Shown here piece by piece: positions 45,228-53,345 of a stretch of 64,000 nt of DNA (its first letter is position 1; each line of letters opens with the position of its first letter). This DNA is from Actinoallomurus spadix (GTDB lineage: Bacteria > Actinomycetota > Actinomycetes > Streptosporangiales > Streptosporangiaceae). Made by a program: the position numbers and the translations under genes. The DNA lies in the NCBI RefSeq assembly GCF_024055725.1, contig NZ_JAMXMX010000009.1:62001-126000 (forward strand), given 5' to 3'. The notes beneath the pieces are model-generated. The model ran no database searches. It was given only the letters and a program-made list of their open reading frames with translations, and was not told where the DNA came from.

Positions 45228-46886
45228 TCACTTGCGGAAGCCGATGTCGGTCCAGACCGGGTCGCTCAGGCCGAAGGCGCCCCAGTTGGCGAGAGACGAC
45301 CGGACCGGGACGATCTGCGGGCGCTGGTAGAGCGGTAGCGAATGCATCTCCTGCCAGATCATCCGGTCCGCCGCGTTCGCCGCGCGCCGGGCCCGGACCG
45401 GGTCGAGTTCGCCGACGGCCTCGGCGAGCCTCCGGTCCAGCCGTGCGGTGCCGACGCGGGCGAGGTTCTGCAACACGGCACCGCCACGCGGCCGGGCGTA
45501 CACCGACTCCAGGTTCGAGATCGGGTACGGCGTGCCGTGCCAGGTGAACGGGGCGAGGTCGAAGGCGCCCGGCACGAGGTACCGGTCGAAGAGGTCACCG
45601 TCGGGCACCGGATGGAGCAGCAGGCGAACCCCTACCCGGCGCAGCATCGCCTGGATAAGCTCTCCGCTCTGCCCGCTGACCGTCGCGCTCTCCGGATAGA
45701 CGAAGCGCAGGGTCAGTGCCCGGCCGCCCTTCCGGCGTACGCCCCCTGCCTGGGACCAGCCCGCTTGGTCGAGCAGCCGGCCGGCCTCGGCCGGGTCGTA
45801 GGCTCCGGTTCCGCCGGCGTTGTCCTGGTAGCCGCGCTGGGTGTTGACGTACACGTGGTCGTTCATGACCTCGGCCCGTCCCGGCAGTCCGTGCAGGGCC
45901 GACCGGGCGACGGCCGGGCGGTCGATGGCGATCGCGACGGCCCGGCGCACGTCCGGGTCGGCCAGGATCGGACCGGCGCCGTTGAAGGTGAGCTGGGTGA
46001 AGTCCGGTCCGGCCGCCCGGCGCACCGTGATCCCGGCGGTCCTCTGGAGACGTGCGTACGCGGCGGGGTCCGGGCCGGCGTCGAAGCCGTCGATCTCACC
46101 GCCGAGCAGCGCGCCGGGCATGGCGTCGCGGGCGAGGTACCGAAAGACGATCCGGTCGAGCTTCGGGCGGGTCCCCCACCAGGCGGGATCGCGGGCGAGC
46201 GAGACGGTCTGGGCGGTCCGGTCGATCCGTTCGAGCCGGAACGGGCCCGCGGTGACGGGGAGCCGGTTAAGCCACGCGTGGTCCCAGCGGTCCGGCGTGC
46301 CGATGGTCTTGGCCGGATACAGCGGACTGAACAGCTCGGGCCACTCGCCGAACGGCCGGGCGAACGTGACGACGACCTGCCGGTCCCCGGTGCCGCGCCG
46401 GACGCTGCGGATGCGGTCGTACCCGGTGGACGCGGCGATCGCGTACGCGGGGTTCCGGCCCCGGGCCGCCCGCCAGAGGGCCTGGAAGTCGTGGTACCCG
46501 ATCGGCGTGCCGTCGGACCAGCGGGCCCGCGGATCGATGTCGTACACGACGACCTGGCGCGGTCTGGTGCGGGCGAGCCTGACGCGGGCGAGGTAGTCCG
46601 GGTTCGGCCGCACCGATCCGGTGGCGTCGGCGCGGAACAGCCAGGGCATCGTCGTGCGCAGGACCGCGACGGCGTCGAGGTTCGGCCCGCCGAGGTGCCA
46701 GTAGTTCCACTGGGTGCGGAACTCCCCGGCCGCGAGCCGCAGCGTTCCGCCGTCCCGGACCGTGGCGCGCGGCGCGGGGCCGATGTCGTACGACACGAGG
46801 GCGGACGGCGTGCCGGGCGGGGTGCCGCCACAGCCGACTGAGACGCTCACGATGAGCGCGCTCAGCACGGCTTTCACCAGAGTCAT
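45228..46886 (-). CDS. ABC transporter family 5 substrate-binding protein
   Basis: A 552-residue extracytoplasmic solute-binding protein of the oligopeptide/nickel (SBP_bac_5) family. Residues 1-20 form a signal peptide ending SVGC, a weak lipobox, so it is probably a lipoprotein. Family features: RARWSDGTPIGYHDF (about residues 120-134), TAGPFRLERID (about 213-223) and a run of PDVRRAVAIAIDRPAV (about 313-328). The ATG overlaps the stop of the upstream permease (TAATGA). No ATPase gene is adjacent. The substrate is unknown. Confidence 0.85.
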   Translation of the reverse strand: MTLVKAVLSALIVSVSVGCGGTPPGTPSALVSYDIGPAPRATVRDGGTLRLAAGEFRTQWNYWHLGGPNLDAVAVLRTTMPWLFRADATGSVRPNPDYLARVRLARTRPRQVVVYDIDPRARWSDGTPIGYHDFQALWRAARGRNPAYAIAASTGYDRIRSVRRGTGDRQVVVTFARPFGEWPELFSPLYPAKTIGTPDRWDHAWLNRLPVTAGPFRLERIDRTAQTVSLARDPAWWGTRPKLDRIVFRYLARDAMPGALLGGEIDGFDAGPDPAAYARLQRTAGITVRRAAGPDFTQLTFNGAGPILADPDVRRAVAIAIDRPAVARSALHGLPGRAEVMNDHVYVNTQRGYQDNAGGTGAYDPAEAGRLLDQAGWSQAGGVRRKGGRALTLRFVYPESATVSGQSGELIQAMLRRVGVRLLLHPVPDGDLFDRYLVPGAFDLAPFTWHGTPYPISNLESVYARPRGGAVLQNLARVGTARLDRRLAEAVGELDPVRARRAANAADRMIWQEMHSLPLYQRPQIVPVRSSLANWGAFGLSDPVWTDIGFRK

Positions 46887-47686
46887 TAGCGCTCCCGGGG
46901 CGATGGGCGGCCCGGCAGGCCGGCACCGGCCAGGTCGACGGCGAGCAGGACGAGGACCAGCAGGAGCACCGGGGGCAGGAACAGCCACGGGAAGACCGTC
47001 GCGGCGGGGGCCCCGTCGGCGATGAGCGTGCCGAGTGAGACGTCGGGCGGGCGGACGCCGAAGCCGAAGTAGGACAGGCCGGACTCCGCGACGATGGCCG
47101 CGCCGGTGTTCAGGGTGGCGTCGGCGAGCAGCAGCGGCGCCAGACTCGGCAGGACATGCCGCCGGATGATCGCCCAGGCGGGGGCGCCCAGTTGGCGTGC
47201 CGCCAGGACGTACCCCTCCTCGCGCAGGGAGCGCGTCGCGACCCGGACCGCCCGTGCGGTGACCGGCCACAGGAGGACGGTGAGCAGGAGGGCGGTCCCC
47301 GCCGTGCCGGTGATCTTCTGTGACGCCACCGCGGCGATCAGGAACGGCGGGAGGATCAGGAGCAGGTCGGTGACCGACCGCAGGAGGCGGTCCGCCCACC
47401 CGCCGAGGTGGCCCGCCGCCGCGCCGGTCACGGCCGCCAGGCCCGTCGCCCCGGACGCCACGAGCAGGCCGACCGCGAGGGACCGGCGCAGAGCCCGTAG
47501 CGTGATCGCGTACATGTCGCGGCCGGCCGGGGTCGTGCCGAGCCAGTGGCGCGGCGACGGCGGATCGCCGAACGCGGTGACGTCGACGCCCGCCCAGTTC
47601 CATCGGGTGAGGTACGGGCCGAGGCAGGCGGCCGCGCCGAGCACGGCGAGCAGCGCCAGACCCGCGGGCCGCCGTCCGCGGCTCAC
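46886..47686 (-). CDS. ABC peptide transporter permease (DppC-like)
   Basis: A 266-residue inner-membrane permease. It has an N-terminal helix, HWLGTTPAGRDMYAITLRALR (about residues 47-67; the OppC-type signature), several helices and the EAA-like loop YVLAARQLGAPAWAIIRRHVLP (about 155-176). The GTG overlaps the previous permease's stop as GTGA. It forms a heterodimeric pore with the DppB-like gene. Confidence 0.87.
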   Translation of the reverse strand: MSRGRRPAGLALLAVLGAAACLGPYLTRWNWAGVDVTAFGDPPSPRHWLGTTPAGRDMYAITLRALRRSLAVGLLVASGATGLAAVTGAAAGHLGGWADRLLRSVTDLLLILPPFLIAAVASQKITGTAGTALLLTVLLWPVTARAVRVATRSLREEGYVLAARQLGAPAWAIIRRHVLPSLAPLLLADATLNTGAAIVAESGLSYFGFGVRPPDVSLGTLIADGAPAATVFPWLFLPPVLLLVLVLLAVDLAGAGLPGRPSPRER

Positions 47687-48663
47687 GTACGGGCCCGCGG
47701 GTCGAGCGCCGTGACGACCAGGTCGGACAGCAGGCCCGCGGCGACGACCACGACGGCGGCGAAGCAGCAGTACGCGGCGACCGCGTTGACGTCGCCGCGG
47801 TGGATGGAGTCGATCAGCCACTCGCCCATCCCGTGCCAGCCGAACACCTTCTCGGCGCAGGCCGCGCCGGCGAGGAGGGTCGCGCACCCGTACGCCGAGA
47901 GCGGGACCACCGGGATCACCGCGACGCGCAGCGCGTGCCGGATCAGCGCCCGGCGGCGTGTCAGGCCCTTGGCGACGGCGGCTCGTACGAAGGTGGCGCC
48001 GGCCGTGTCGCGCAGGGTGCCGCGAAGGTAGTGGGTGAGGACGGCCGCCCGGCCGAGGGCGAGGGTCAGCGCCGGCAGCAGGAGGTGACGCACGCGCTCG
48101 GTGATCGCGTTCAGGGATCCGTCCGCCCGGCCGGGGGTGTACTCCCCGGTCCAGGCGAGAATCCTCGTTCCGGTCAGGGATTCGACCGACTGCGCCGCGA
48201 CCTCGGCCACGGTGGCCAGGACCACCATGGGGACGGCGAGGACCGTGAGGCCGCCGGCCGCGATGAGGCGGTCGAGGAGCACGGACCGGCGTGCCACGGC
48301 GGCGAGCCCGAGCACGACTCCAAGGGCGTCGCCCAGCAGCATGCCGGCCAGGAGCAGGCGGAGGCTCACGCCGGCCCGCCGGCCCATCTCCTCCGCCGCG
48401 GGGGTGTCGTCCAGGGTGCGGCCGAAGTCGCCGCGTACGACGCCGGACGCCCAGGTGAGGTAGCGCGCGCTCAGCGGTTCCCGGTCGTCGGCGTTCAGCC
48501 GGGCGAGCCGGGCCTCGATCGCGGCGCGGGGCGGTCGTGGATCGCGCGCCTCGAGCTCCGCCCGCGGATCGAGGGCCACGGCGGCGAGGAGGTAGGCGAG
48601 ACTGACCGCGACGGCGAGGAGGAACACCTGACCGGCCGGCCCGCGCAGCAGGACGCCCGCCAA
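47683..48663 (-). CDS. ABC peptide transporter permease (DppB-like)
   Basis: A 326-residue permease of the OppB type. The N-terminal helix is followed by the soluble loop (DREPLSARYLTWASGVVRGDFG, split over about 60-81), then helices and the EAA loop TFVRAAVAKGLTRRRALIRHALR (about 225-247). The start is set by AGGAGG six bases before the TTG at 48663; the upstream ATG at 48702 would include this ribosome site in the coding region. First gene of a three-gene operon that lacks the ATP-binding subunits. Confidence 0.85.
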   Translation of the reverse strand: MAGVLLRGPAGQVFLLAVAVSLAYLLAAVALDPRAELEARDPRPPRAAIEARLARLNADDREPLSARYLTWASGVVRGDFGRTLDDTPAAEEMGRRAGVSLRLLLAGMLLGDALGVVLGLAAVARRSVLLDRLIAAGGLTVLAVPMVVLATVAEVAAQSVESLTGTRILAWTGEYTPGRADGSLNAITERVRHLLLPALTLALGRAAVLTHYLRGTLRDTAGATFVRAAVAKGLTRRRALIRHALRVAVIPVVPLSAYGCATLLAGAACAEKVFGWHGMGEWLIDSIHRGDVNAVAAYCCFAAVVVVAAGLLSDLVVTALDPRART

Positions 48664-48816
48664 CGCACACCTCCTCCGCGCATGCCGGATCGAGTCGACC
48701 ACGTGACGTTATCGACCGGTCACCGTTCGCGCAGAGGATCGGCGAGATGTCCGCGACGCCGGATCCGGGAGGAGTGTCACCGAAGCGGCGGGGCGGCGAC
48801 CCGCTCCGCCGCCGCC

Positions 48817-48978
48817 TCAGCTCCTACGGTCGCCGTCGTGTGACGCGGCGGCGCACCCCACCGCGATGCGGTCACCGCCGTTCGCAGTGCCGCGAGCGGG
48901 CCCACGCCAGGTCGCGACCTCGACACACGCACCGCCGTTGCCGCTGCTCCGCGTCGACTTGCGCCAGTTCATTTCCAT
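48817..48978 (-). CDS. shortened DUF397 protein
   Basis: A 53-residue protein beginning MEMNWRKSTRSSGNGGACVEVA, the DUF397 signature. DUF397 proteins usually continue with a VAVRDSKDPxGP core; here the sequence ends differently (GDRIAVGCAAASHDGD), so the second half is degenerate. It overlaps the end of the XRE regulator by 10 bases (second ATG at 48972 would give an ATGA overlap). DUF397 genes pair with XRE-DUF5753 regulators of the WhiJ type and are thought to act as small partners. Confidence 0.65.
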   Translation of the reverse strand: MEMNWRKSTRSSGNGGACVEVATWRGPARGTANGGDRIAVGCAAASHDGDRRS

Positions 48979-49781
48979 TCTTCGGCCACTTTCTTGATCA
49001 GGTTGAGTGATGCCTGACGCGGGAGCGCCTCGGCGCGAAGCGACTCCCACATCCGTTTCACGATCGCCAGGTCGTCCGCGCTCTCCGCCACCTGGCCGTA
49101 GAGCGCGGTGTCGAGGTAGACGAACTCATCGCCGTCCATGGTCGCGATGACGAAGGGACCGGCCAGGCCGGCGTACGCGCCGGTGTCCCTCGGGATCACC
49201 TGCACGACGATGTCCGAACGCGCCTCGCACAGCGCGGCCAGGTGCAGGAGCTGATCCCGCATGACCCTCGGCCCGCCGATGGCCCGGTGGAGGACCCCCT
49301 CGTCGACCACCGCAACGAACATCGGCGCCTCGTCGCGTTCGAGGATCTGCTGCCGCTCGACCCGGGTGCGCACCTGCGCCTCGATGTCCTGCGAGGCGGG
49401 CTGGCCGCTCTTCTCGAACACCGCGCGCGCGTAGTCCGGCGTTTGCAGCAGCCCCGGGACGAGGAGCGCCTCGAACCAGTTCAGGGCCGTCGCCTGCTCT
49501 TCGATGATCCGCCACCGGTCGAGCCAGTCCGGGATCAACTCGCGTTCGACGAGCTCCTTCAGCAGCCGCCGGAGCGCTCCACCGGTCTCCAGAGCGTCAT
49601 CGCAGCGCTTGACGAAGTCGACCTTCGGTTTGCGCCGCGCGGTCTCGACCATCCCGACGGCGGACTCCGAGTAATTGATCGCCTTGGCCAGCTGCAGTTG
49701 ACTCATCTTCCGATACTCACGCCATGACCGTAACTCAGCGGCGAAGTACTCCAGCCAGGTACGACCGTCATTGAACCTCAC
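48969..49781 (-). CDS. XRE-family regulator with DUF5753 (WhiJ-like)
   Basis: A 270-residue regulator. The N-terminal helix-turn-helix (about residues 12-65; MSQLQLAKAINYSESAVGMVE) precedes a DUF5753 domain (about 85-265; NWFEALLVPGLLQTPDYARAVF and DEGVLHRAIGGPRVMRDQL). Such XRE-DUF5753 proteins are very abundant in Streptomyces and relatives and include WhiJ, a developmental repressor. The divergent ATP-binding protein gene and the coupled DUF397 gene complete the usual trio. GTG start. Confidence 0.88.
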   Translation of the reverse strand: MRFNDGRTWLEYFAAELRSWREYRKMSQLQLAKAINYSESAVGMVETARRKPKVDFVKRCDDALETGGALRRLLKELVERELIPDWLDRWRIIEEQATALNWFEALLVPGLLQTPDYARAVFEKSGQPASQDIEAQVRTRVERQQILERDEAPMFVAVVDEGVLHRAIGGPRVMRDQLLHLAALCEARSDIVVQVIPRDTGAYAGLAGPFVIATMDGDEFVYLDTALYGQVAESADDLAIVKRMWESLRAEALPRQASLNLIKKVAEEWK

Positions 49782-49907
49782 AGCTCCCTCACAACCGTTT
49801 CACAGATCGGGCTCACACGCTCACGGTAACGGGTTCTTCGTTTCGAGAGTACGTCCCGCCAGGTAGACGTGGGAGGTAAATCGCGCACCGTCAGGAAGCC
49901 ATAAGAG

Positions 49908-50339
49908 ATGCGAACTTCACCGCGTTCGAGCTGCATGCTGATCGCCGCCCTCCCGACCGCCGCGGGCCGGGCCCGCGCCTATACACGCTCGGCCCTTCAC
50001 GACTGGCGGCTCGACGTGCTGATCGACACCGCCGAGCTGCTGGTCAGCGAGCTGGTGACGAACGCGATGAAGGCGACGGGAGCCGTGACCTGCCCGGTTC
50101 GCGCCGGCCGGCGGGACAAGGAGCAGCCGATCTATCTCTGCCTTTCGGCATTCACCGAAAGCCTGCTGATCGAGGTCTGGGACACAAGTGACGATCCGCC
50201 GCTTCGGCGAACCGCGTCGGACGACGACGAGAACGGCCGCGGACTGCTCCTCGTTCAGACCCTCTCAAAGAACTGGGGATATGAATCATTACACTCGGGT
50301 GGAAAAATCGTATGGTGCGAGTGCCCGATCCTCGAGTGA
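49908..50339 (+). CDS. ATP-binding anti-sigma-type protein beside the WhiJ-like pair
   Basis: A 143-residue protein with a GHKL ATPase domain: N box LLVSELVTNAMKAT (about residues 44-57) and G2-like ENGRGLLLVQTL (about 108-119). No kinase phosphotransfer domain. It is divergent from the XRE-DUF397 pair, an arrangement repeated many times in streptomycete genomes, where the three proteins are believed to function together in development or antibiotic control. The ATG at 49908 is the first start in frame. Confidence 0.82.
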   Translation: MRTSPRSSCMLIAALPTAAGRARAYTRSALHDWRLDVLIDTAELLVSELVTNAMKATGAVTCPVRAGRRDKEQPIYLCLSAFTESLLIEVWDTSDDPPLRRTASDDDENGRGLLLVQTLSKNWGYESLHSGGKIVWCECPILE

Positions 50340-50423
50340 GCCCACAGAAAGGGCATACGCGAATCAGTCAGCAAATGTCCTGACTTGGGCGGACGTTTCG
50401 AACGGCGGGCACGCGGAATGAGT

Positions 50424-50463
50424 GCGGCCGGGGAGTGCCCCGCAGTGGGCATTCCCCGGCCGC
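50424..50463. terminator. bidirectional terminator
   Basis: A 17-base-pair stem with one G-T pair (50424-50440 with 50447-50463) and six-base loop, between the convergent ATP-binding and acyl-CoA dehydrogenase genes. Confidence 0.8.
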
Positions 50464-50482
50464 TCGTCACGCGGGCCGCGCC

Positions 50483-51517
50483 TCAGTCGAGGAGGAAGGC
50501 GGCGACCTCGGCGCGCTGGTCGCGGGCGGGGCCGTCGAAGGCCGCCAGCCACTGGGCGCGCTTGTAGTAGCGGTGCAGCACGTGCTCCCAGGTGAAGCCG
50601 ATTCCGCCGTGCCCCTGGATCGCGTTCTCGCAGGCGAAGACCGCCGCCTCGCCCGCGTGGGCCTTGGCGGCGAGGCATGCCTGGCGCGCCATCGGGTCGT
50701 CCTCGGCGACGCACCAGGCGGCCCAGTAGGCCAGCGAACGCGCCTCCTGGAGCCGTACGTAGACGTCCGACGCCTTGTGCGACACGGCCTGGTAGACGCC
50801 GATCGGCTTGCCGAACTGCTCGCGCTCCTTGGCGTAGGCGACGAGCAGGTCCAGCGCGCGCTGCGCCACGCCGACCGCCTCCAGAGCGACCGCGGCGTAC
50901 GCGCGGTCCCGGATCCGGCCGAGCAGGGCGGCGGCCGCCTCCCCGGTCACCAGCGGACGCGCCGGCGCGCCCTCGAACCGGACGCTCGCCAGGCGCCGCG
51001 TGCCGTCCAGCCCGCCGTGCGCCGTGACGACGGCGTCGGAGGCGTTCACGGCGTACAGCCCGTCGGCGGCCGTCACGACGAACAGGTCGACCGCCGCGCC
51101 GTCCGGGACGAGGACCTTCTGGCCCGTGAGCCGCCCGTCGGAGACCGACGCGCCGGCCGGGTCCAGCAGGCCCTGGCGCATGCCCGGCTCCGCCCAGGCG
51201 AGAGTCGCCGTCAGCCGGCCGTCCGCCACCTGCTCGGCCGTCTCGTCGTCCAGGGCGGGCGCGGCCAGGACGGTCGTGGAGAAGTACGGCGCGGCGAGTG
51301 GCCGGTGGCCGGTCTCCTCCAGCAGCACGGCCTGGTCGAGGAAGGTGAGCTCGGCGTCGAGCCAGCCCAGCTCGGCGAGCTTCGGCCAGACTTCGGCGTC
51401 GACACCGGTCTCGGAATCGGCGAGCTCCGCGAGGCGGACGTCGTCATACCGGTCGGCGAGGAACTCGCGAGCGAAGCCCCGCAGCTGCTCCTGCTCTTCG
51501 GAGAACGCGAAGTCCAT
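50483..51517 (-). CDS. acyl-CoA dehydrogenase, short subunit
   Basis: A 344-residue member of the acyl-CoA dehydrogenase superfamily (MDFAFSEEQEQLRGFAREFL). The N-terminal helical domain is normal but the middle beta domain is abbreviated compared with the 380-390-residue norm. The C-terminal helical domain (FGKPIGVYQAVSHKASDVYV and AIQGHGGIGFTWEH) is typical. It follows a full-length dehydrogenase gene by two bases. This long-short pairing matches the heteromeric FadE pairs of actinobacteria acting on sterol side chains or unusual acyl chains; the substrate is inferred only. Confidence 0.85.
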   Translation of the reverse strand: MDFAFSEEQEQLRGFAREFLADRYDDVRLAELADSETGVDAEVWPKLAELGWLDAELTFLDQAVLLEETGHRPLAAPYFSTTVLAAPALDDETAEQVADGRLTATLAWAEPGMRQGLLDPAGASVSDGRLTGQKVLVPDGAAVDLFVVTAADGLYAVNASDAVVTAHGGLDGTRRLASVRFEGAPARPLVTGEAAAALLGRIRDRAYAAVALEAVGVAQRALDLLVAYAKEREQFGKPIGVYQAVSHKASDVYVRLQEARSLAYWAAWCVAEDDPMARQACLAAKAHAGEAAVFACENAIQGHGGIGFTWEHVLHRYYKRAQWLAAFDGPARDQRAEVAAFLLD

Positions 51518-51519
51518 GG

Positions 51520-52689
51520 TCAACGTCCCTTCGGCAGGCCGAGGACGCGCTCGGCGATGATGTTGCGGAGGATCTCCGAGGTGCCGGCCTCGATCGTGTT
51601 GCCCCGGGACCGCAGCTGCCAGTACTGCCAGAACCCGTTCCACGGCGCGTCCTCACCCGTCACCTGGGCGTGCAGGCCGTACACCGACTGGGCGAGCGAG
51701 GTGAGGCGCTGGTTGGCCTCGCTCCAGGCGAGCTTGACGCCCGAGCCCTCCGGGCCGGGGATGCCGGTCTCCAGCAGCGTGGTCAGGGCCCGGTAGTTGG
51801 TGAAGCGCAGCGACTGCATCTCGATCCACTCGCGGGCGACGGCGTCGCGGATCAGCGGGTCGTCGGCGGGCCGGCGGCCGTCCGGCCCCTCTTCCCGTAC
51901 GAGGTCGACCAGGTGGTTCACCATGCGCTCGAGCTCGGCGGACAGCGCGAAGCCCAGCGTGCCGCGCTCGTGCAGCAGGGTGGTCATGGCGACCTTCCAG
52001 CCGTCACCGGGGCGGCCGAGGATCGACTCGCGCGGCACCCGCACGTCGTCGAAGAAGATCTCGTTGAACTCCGGGTCGCCGGTGATCTGGCGCAGCGGGC
52101 GCACGGTCACCCCGGGCGCGTGCATGTCGACGATGAGGTAGGACAGACCGGCGTGCTTGGGCGCGTCCGGGTCGGTCCGGACGACGAGGATGCACCAGTC
52201 GGCCTTGTGCGCGTAGGACGACCAGACCTTCTGCCCGTTCACCACCCAGTGGTCGCCGTCGAGGACGGCGCTCGTACGGCCGGCGGCCAGGTCCGAGCCG
52301 GAACCGGGCTCGGAGAACCCCTGGCACCAGATCTCCTCGCCGGACAGCAGCGGCTTGAGGTACCGCTGCTTCTGCTCGTCGGTGCCCCAGGCGATGATCG
52401 TGGGACCGGCCATGTTCAGGCCGATGACCCCCGGGTGATTGGGCGCGTCGGCGCGGGACGCCTCCTCCAGATAGATCGCCTGGTACGTCGGGGACAGGCC
52501 CCGCCCGCCGTACTCCTCCGGCCAGGTGATCCCGACATAGCCGGCGTCGTAGAGCCGCCCGCCCCACGCGCGCAGCGCCTCGAAGTCGCCGCGGCCTCCC
52601 TCGACCGCGCGCTGCGGCGCGTTCTCCTGCAGCCACGAGCGGAGCTCCGCGCGGAACGCGGCCTCCTCGGGTGTGTCGCGAAAGTCCAC
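51520..52689 (-). CDS. acyl-CoA dehydrogenase, long subunit
   Basis: A 389-residue acyl-CoA dehydrogenase. Features: WPEEYGGRGLSPTYQAI (about residues 55-71), the FAD-binding region WCQGFSEPGSGSDLAAGRTS (about 120-139), HWVVNGQKVWSSYAHKADWC, and the C-terminal TIEAGTSEILRNIIAERVLGLP (flavin adenine pocket; split across about 364-385). The GTG has AGGAGG four bases upstream. It is the middle gene of a TetR-FadE-FadE operon. Confidence 0.9.
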   Translation of the reverse strand: MDFRDTPEEAAFRAELRSWLQENAPQRAVEGGRGDFEALRAWGGRLYDAGYVGITWPEEYGGRGLSPTYQAIYLEEASRADAPNHPGVIGLNMAGPTIIAWGTDEQKQRYLKPLLSGEEIWCQGFSEPGSGSDLAAGRTSAVLDGDHWVVNGQKVWSSYAHKADWCILVVRTDPDAPKHAGLSYLIVDMHAPGVTVRPLRQITGDPEFNEIFFDDVRVPRESILGRPGDGWKVAMTTLLHERGTLGFALSAELERMVNHLVDLVREEGPDGRRPADDPLIRDAVAREWIEMQSLRFTNYRALTTLLETGIPGPEGSGVKLAWSEANQRLTSLAQSVYGLHAQVTGEDAPWNGFWQYWQLRSRGNTIEAGTSEILRNIIAERVLGLPKGR

Positions 52690-52697
52690 GCTGCCTC

Positions 52698-53300
52698 CTA
52701 CAGGCCGATCGCCCGGCAGTAGAGCCGGGTGAGCTGTTCGACGTCGCCGTCGTCGTGGGGACGGCCGAGGACGTACCAGGTGTACGCCGTCCGGCCGATC
52801 ATCGTCGCGAGCGCGACCGCCGCCGTGCGCGGGTCGACGTCGCCGGGAACGACCCCGGCCCGCTGCCACTCGCGGATGGCGCGCTCCTGACGGTCGTAGA
52901 AGACCCCCCAGGCCCGCAGATAGGTCTCGCGCATCGCGGGCGAGAACGTCGCGACCTGCTCGAACACCGCCATCAGCGGAGCGTTCTCCCGGTACGCGCG
53001 GAGGTAGGCGCGGTTGGCGCTCGCGATGCGCGCGGCCGGGCCGTCCCCGTTGAGGGGCTCGGCCCGCATCACGGCGAGCAGGCCGGCCAGCATCTCGTCG
53101 ATCAGCTCGGCGAAGATCGCGTCCTTGTCGGCGAAGTGGGTGTAGAAGCTGCCGTACGCGACGCCGGCCCGCTCACAGATCTCACTGATCTTGGCGTCGA
53201 GAAAACCGCGCTCCTCGAACACCTGCCGGGCGGCGGTCAGCAACGCCGCCCGGGTGCGCTCGGCCCGAGCCTGGCGCTTCACGGGGGTCATGGCGGCCAT
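52698..53300 (-). CDS. TetR-family regulator of the acyl-CoA dehydrogenase operon
   Basis: A 200-residue repressor. The N-terminal helix-turn-helix is typical (AARQVFEERGFLDAKISEIC and AGVAYGSFYTHFADKDAIFAE, about residues 23-65). The ligand-binding domain has TWYVLG near the C terminus. It is the first gene before the two dehydrogenases, with 8 bases to the next start, and a 22-base inverted repeat sits 13 bases upstream, so it likely represses its own operon and responds to an acyl-CoA. Confidence 0.88.
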   Translation of the reverse strand: MAAMTPVKRQARAERTRAALLTAARQVFEERGFLDAKISEICERAGVAYGSFYTHFADKDAIFAELIDEMLAGLLAVMRAEPLNGDGPAARIASANRAYLRAYRENAPLMAVFEQVATFSPAMRETYLRAWGVFYDRQERAIREWQRAGVVPGDVDPRTAAVALATMIGRTAYTWYVLGRPHDDGDVEQLTRLYCRAIGL

Positions 53301-53312
53301 CGTAACCGAAAC

Positions 53313-53334
53313 CGATTCGGCAATCGACGAATCG
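53313..53334 (-). promoter_or_regulatory. candidate TetR operator
   Basis: CGATTCG-N8-CGAATCG, perfect 7-base arms, 13 bases upstream of the TetR start. A second overlapping dyad CCGAA-N5-TTCGG lies at 53306-53320. Confidence 0.6.
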
Positions 53335-53345
53335 CCTTTTCCCCT

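Noticed and set aside
44937-45338. Possible toxin frame next to the small acidic ORF
   Set aside because: The frame overlaps the acidic ORF instead of following it, has no recognisable toxin fold and runs into the convergent gene.
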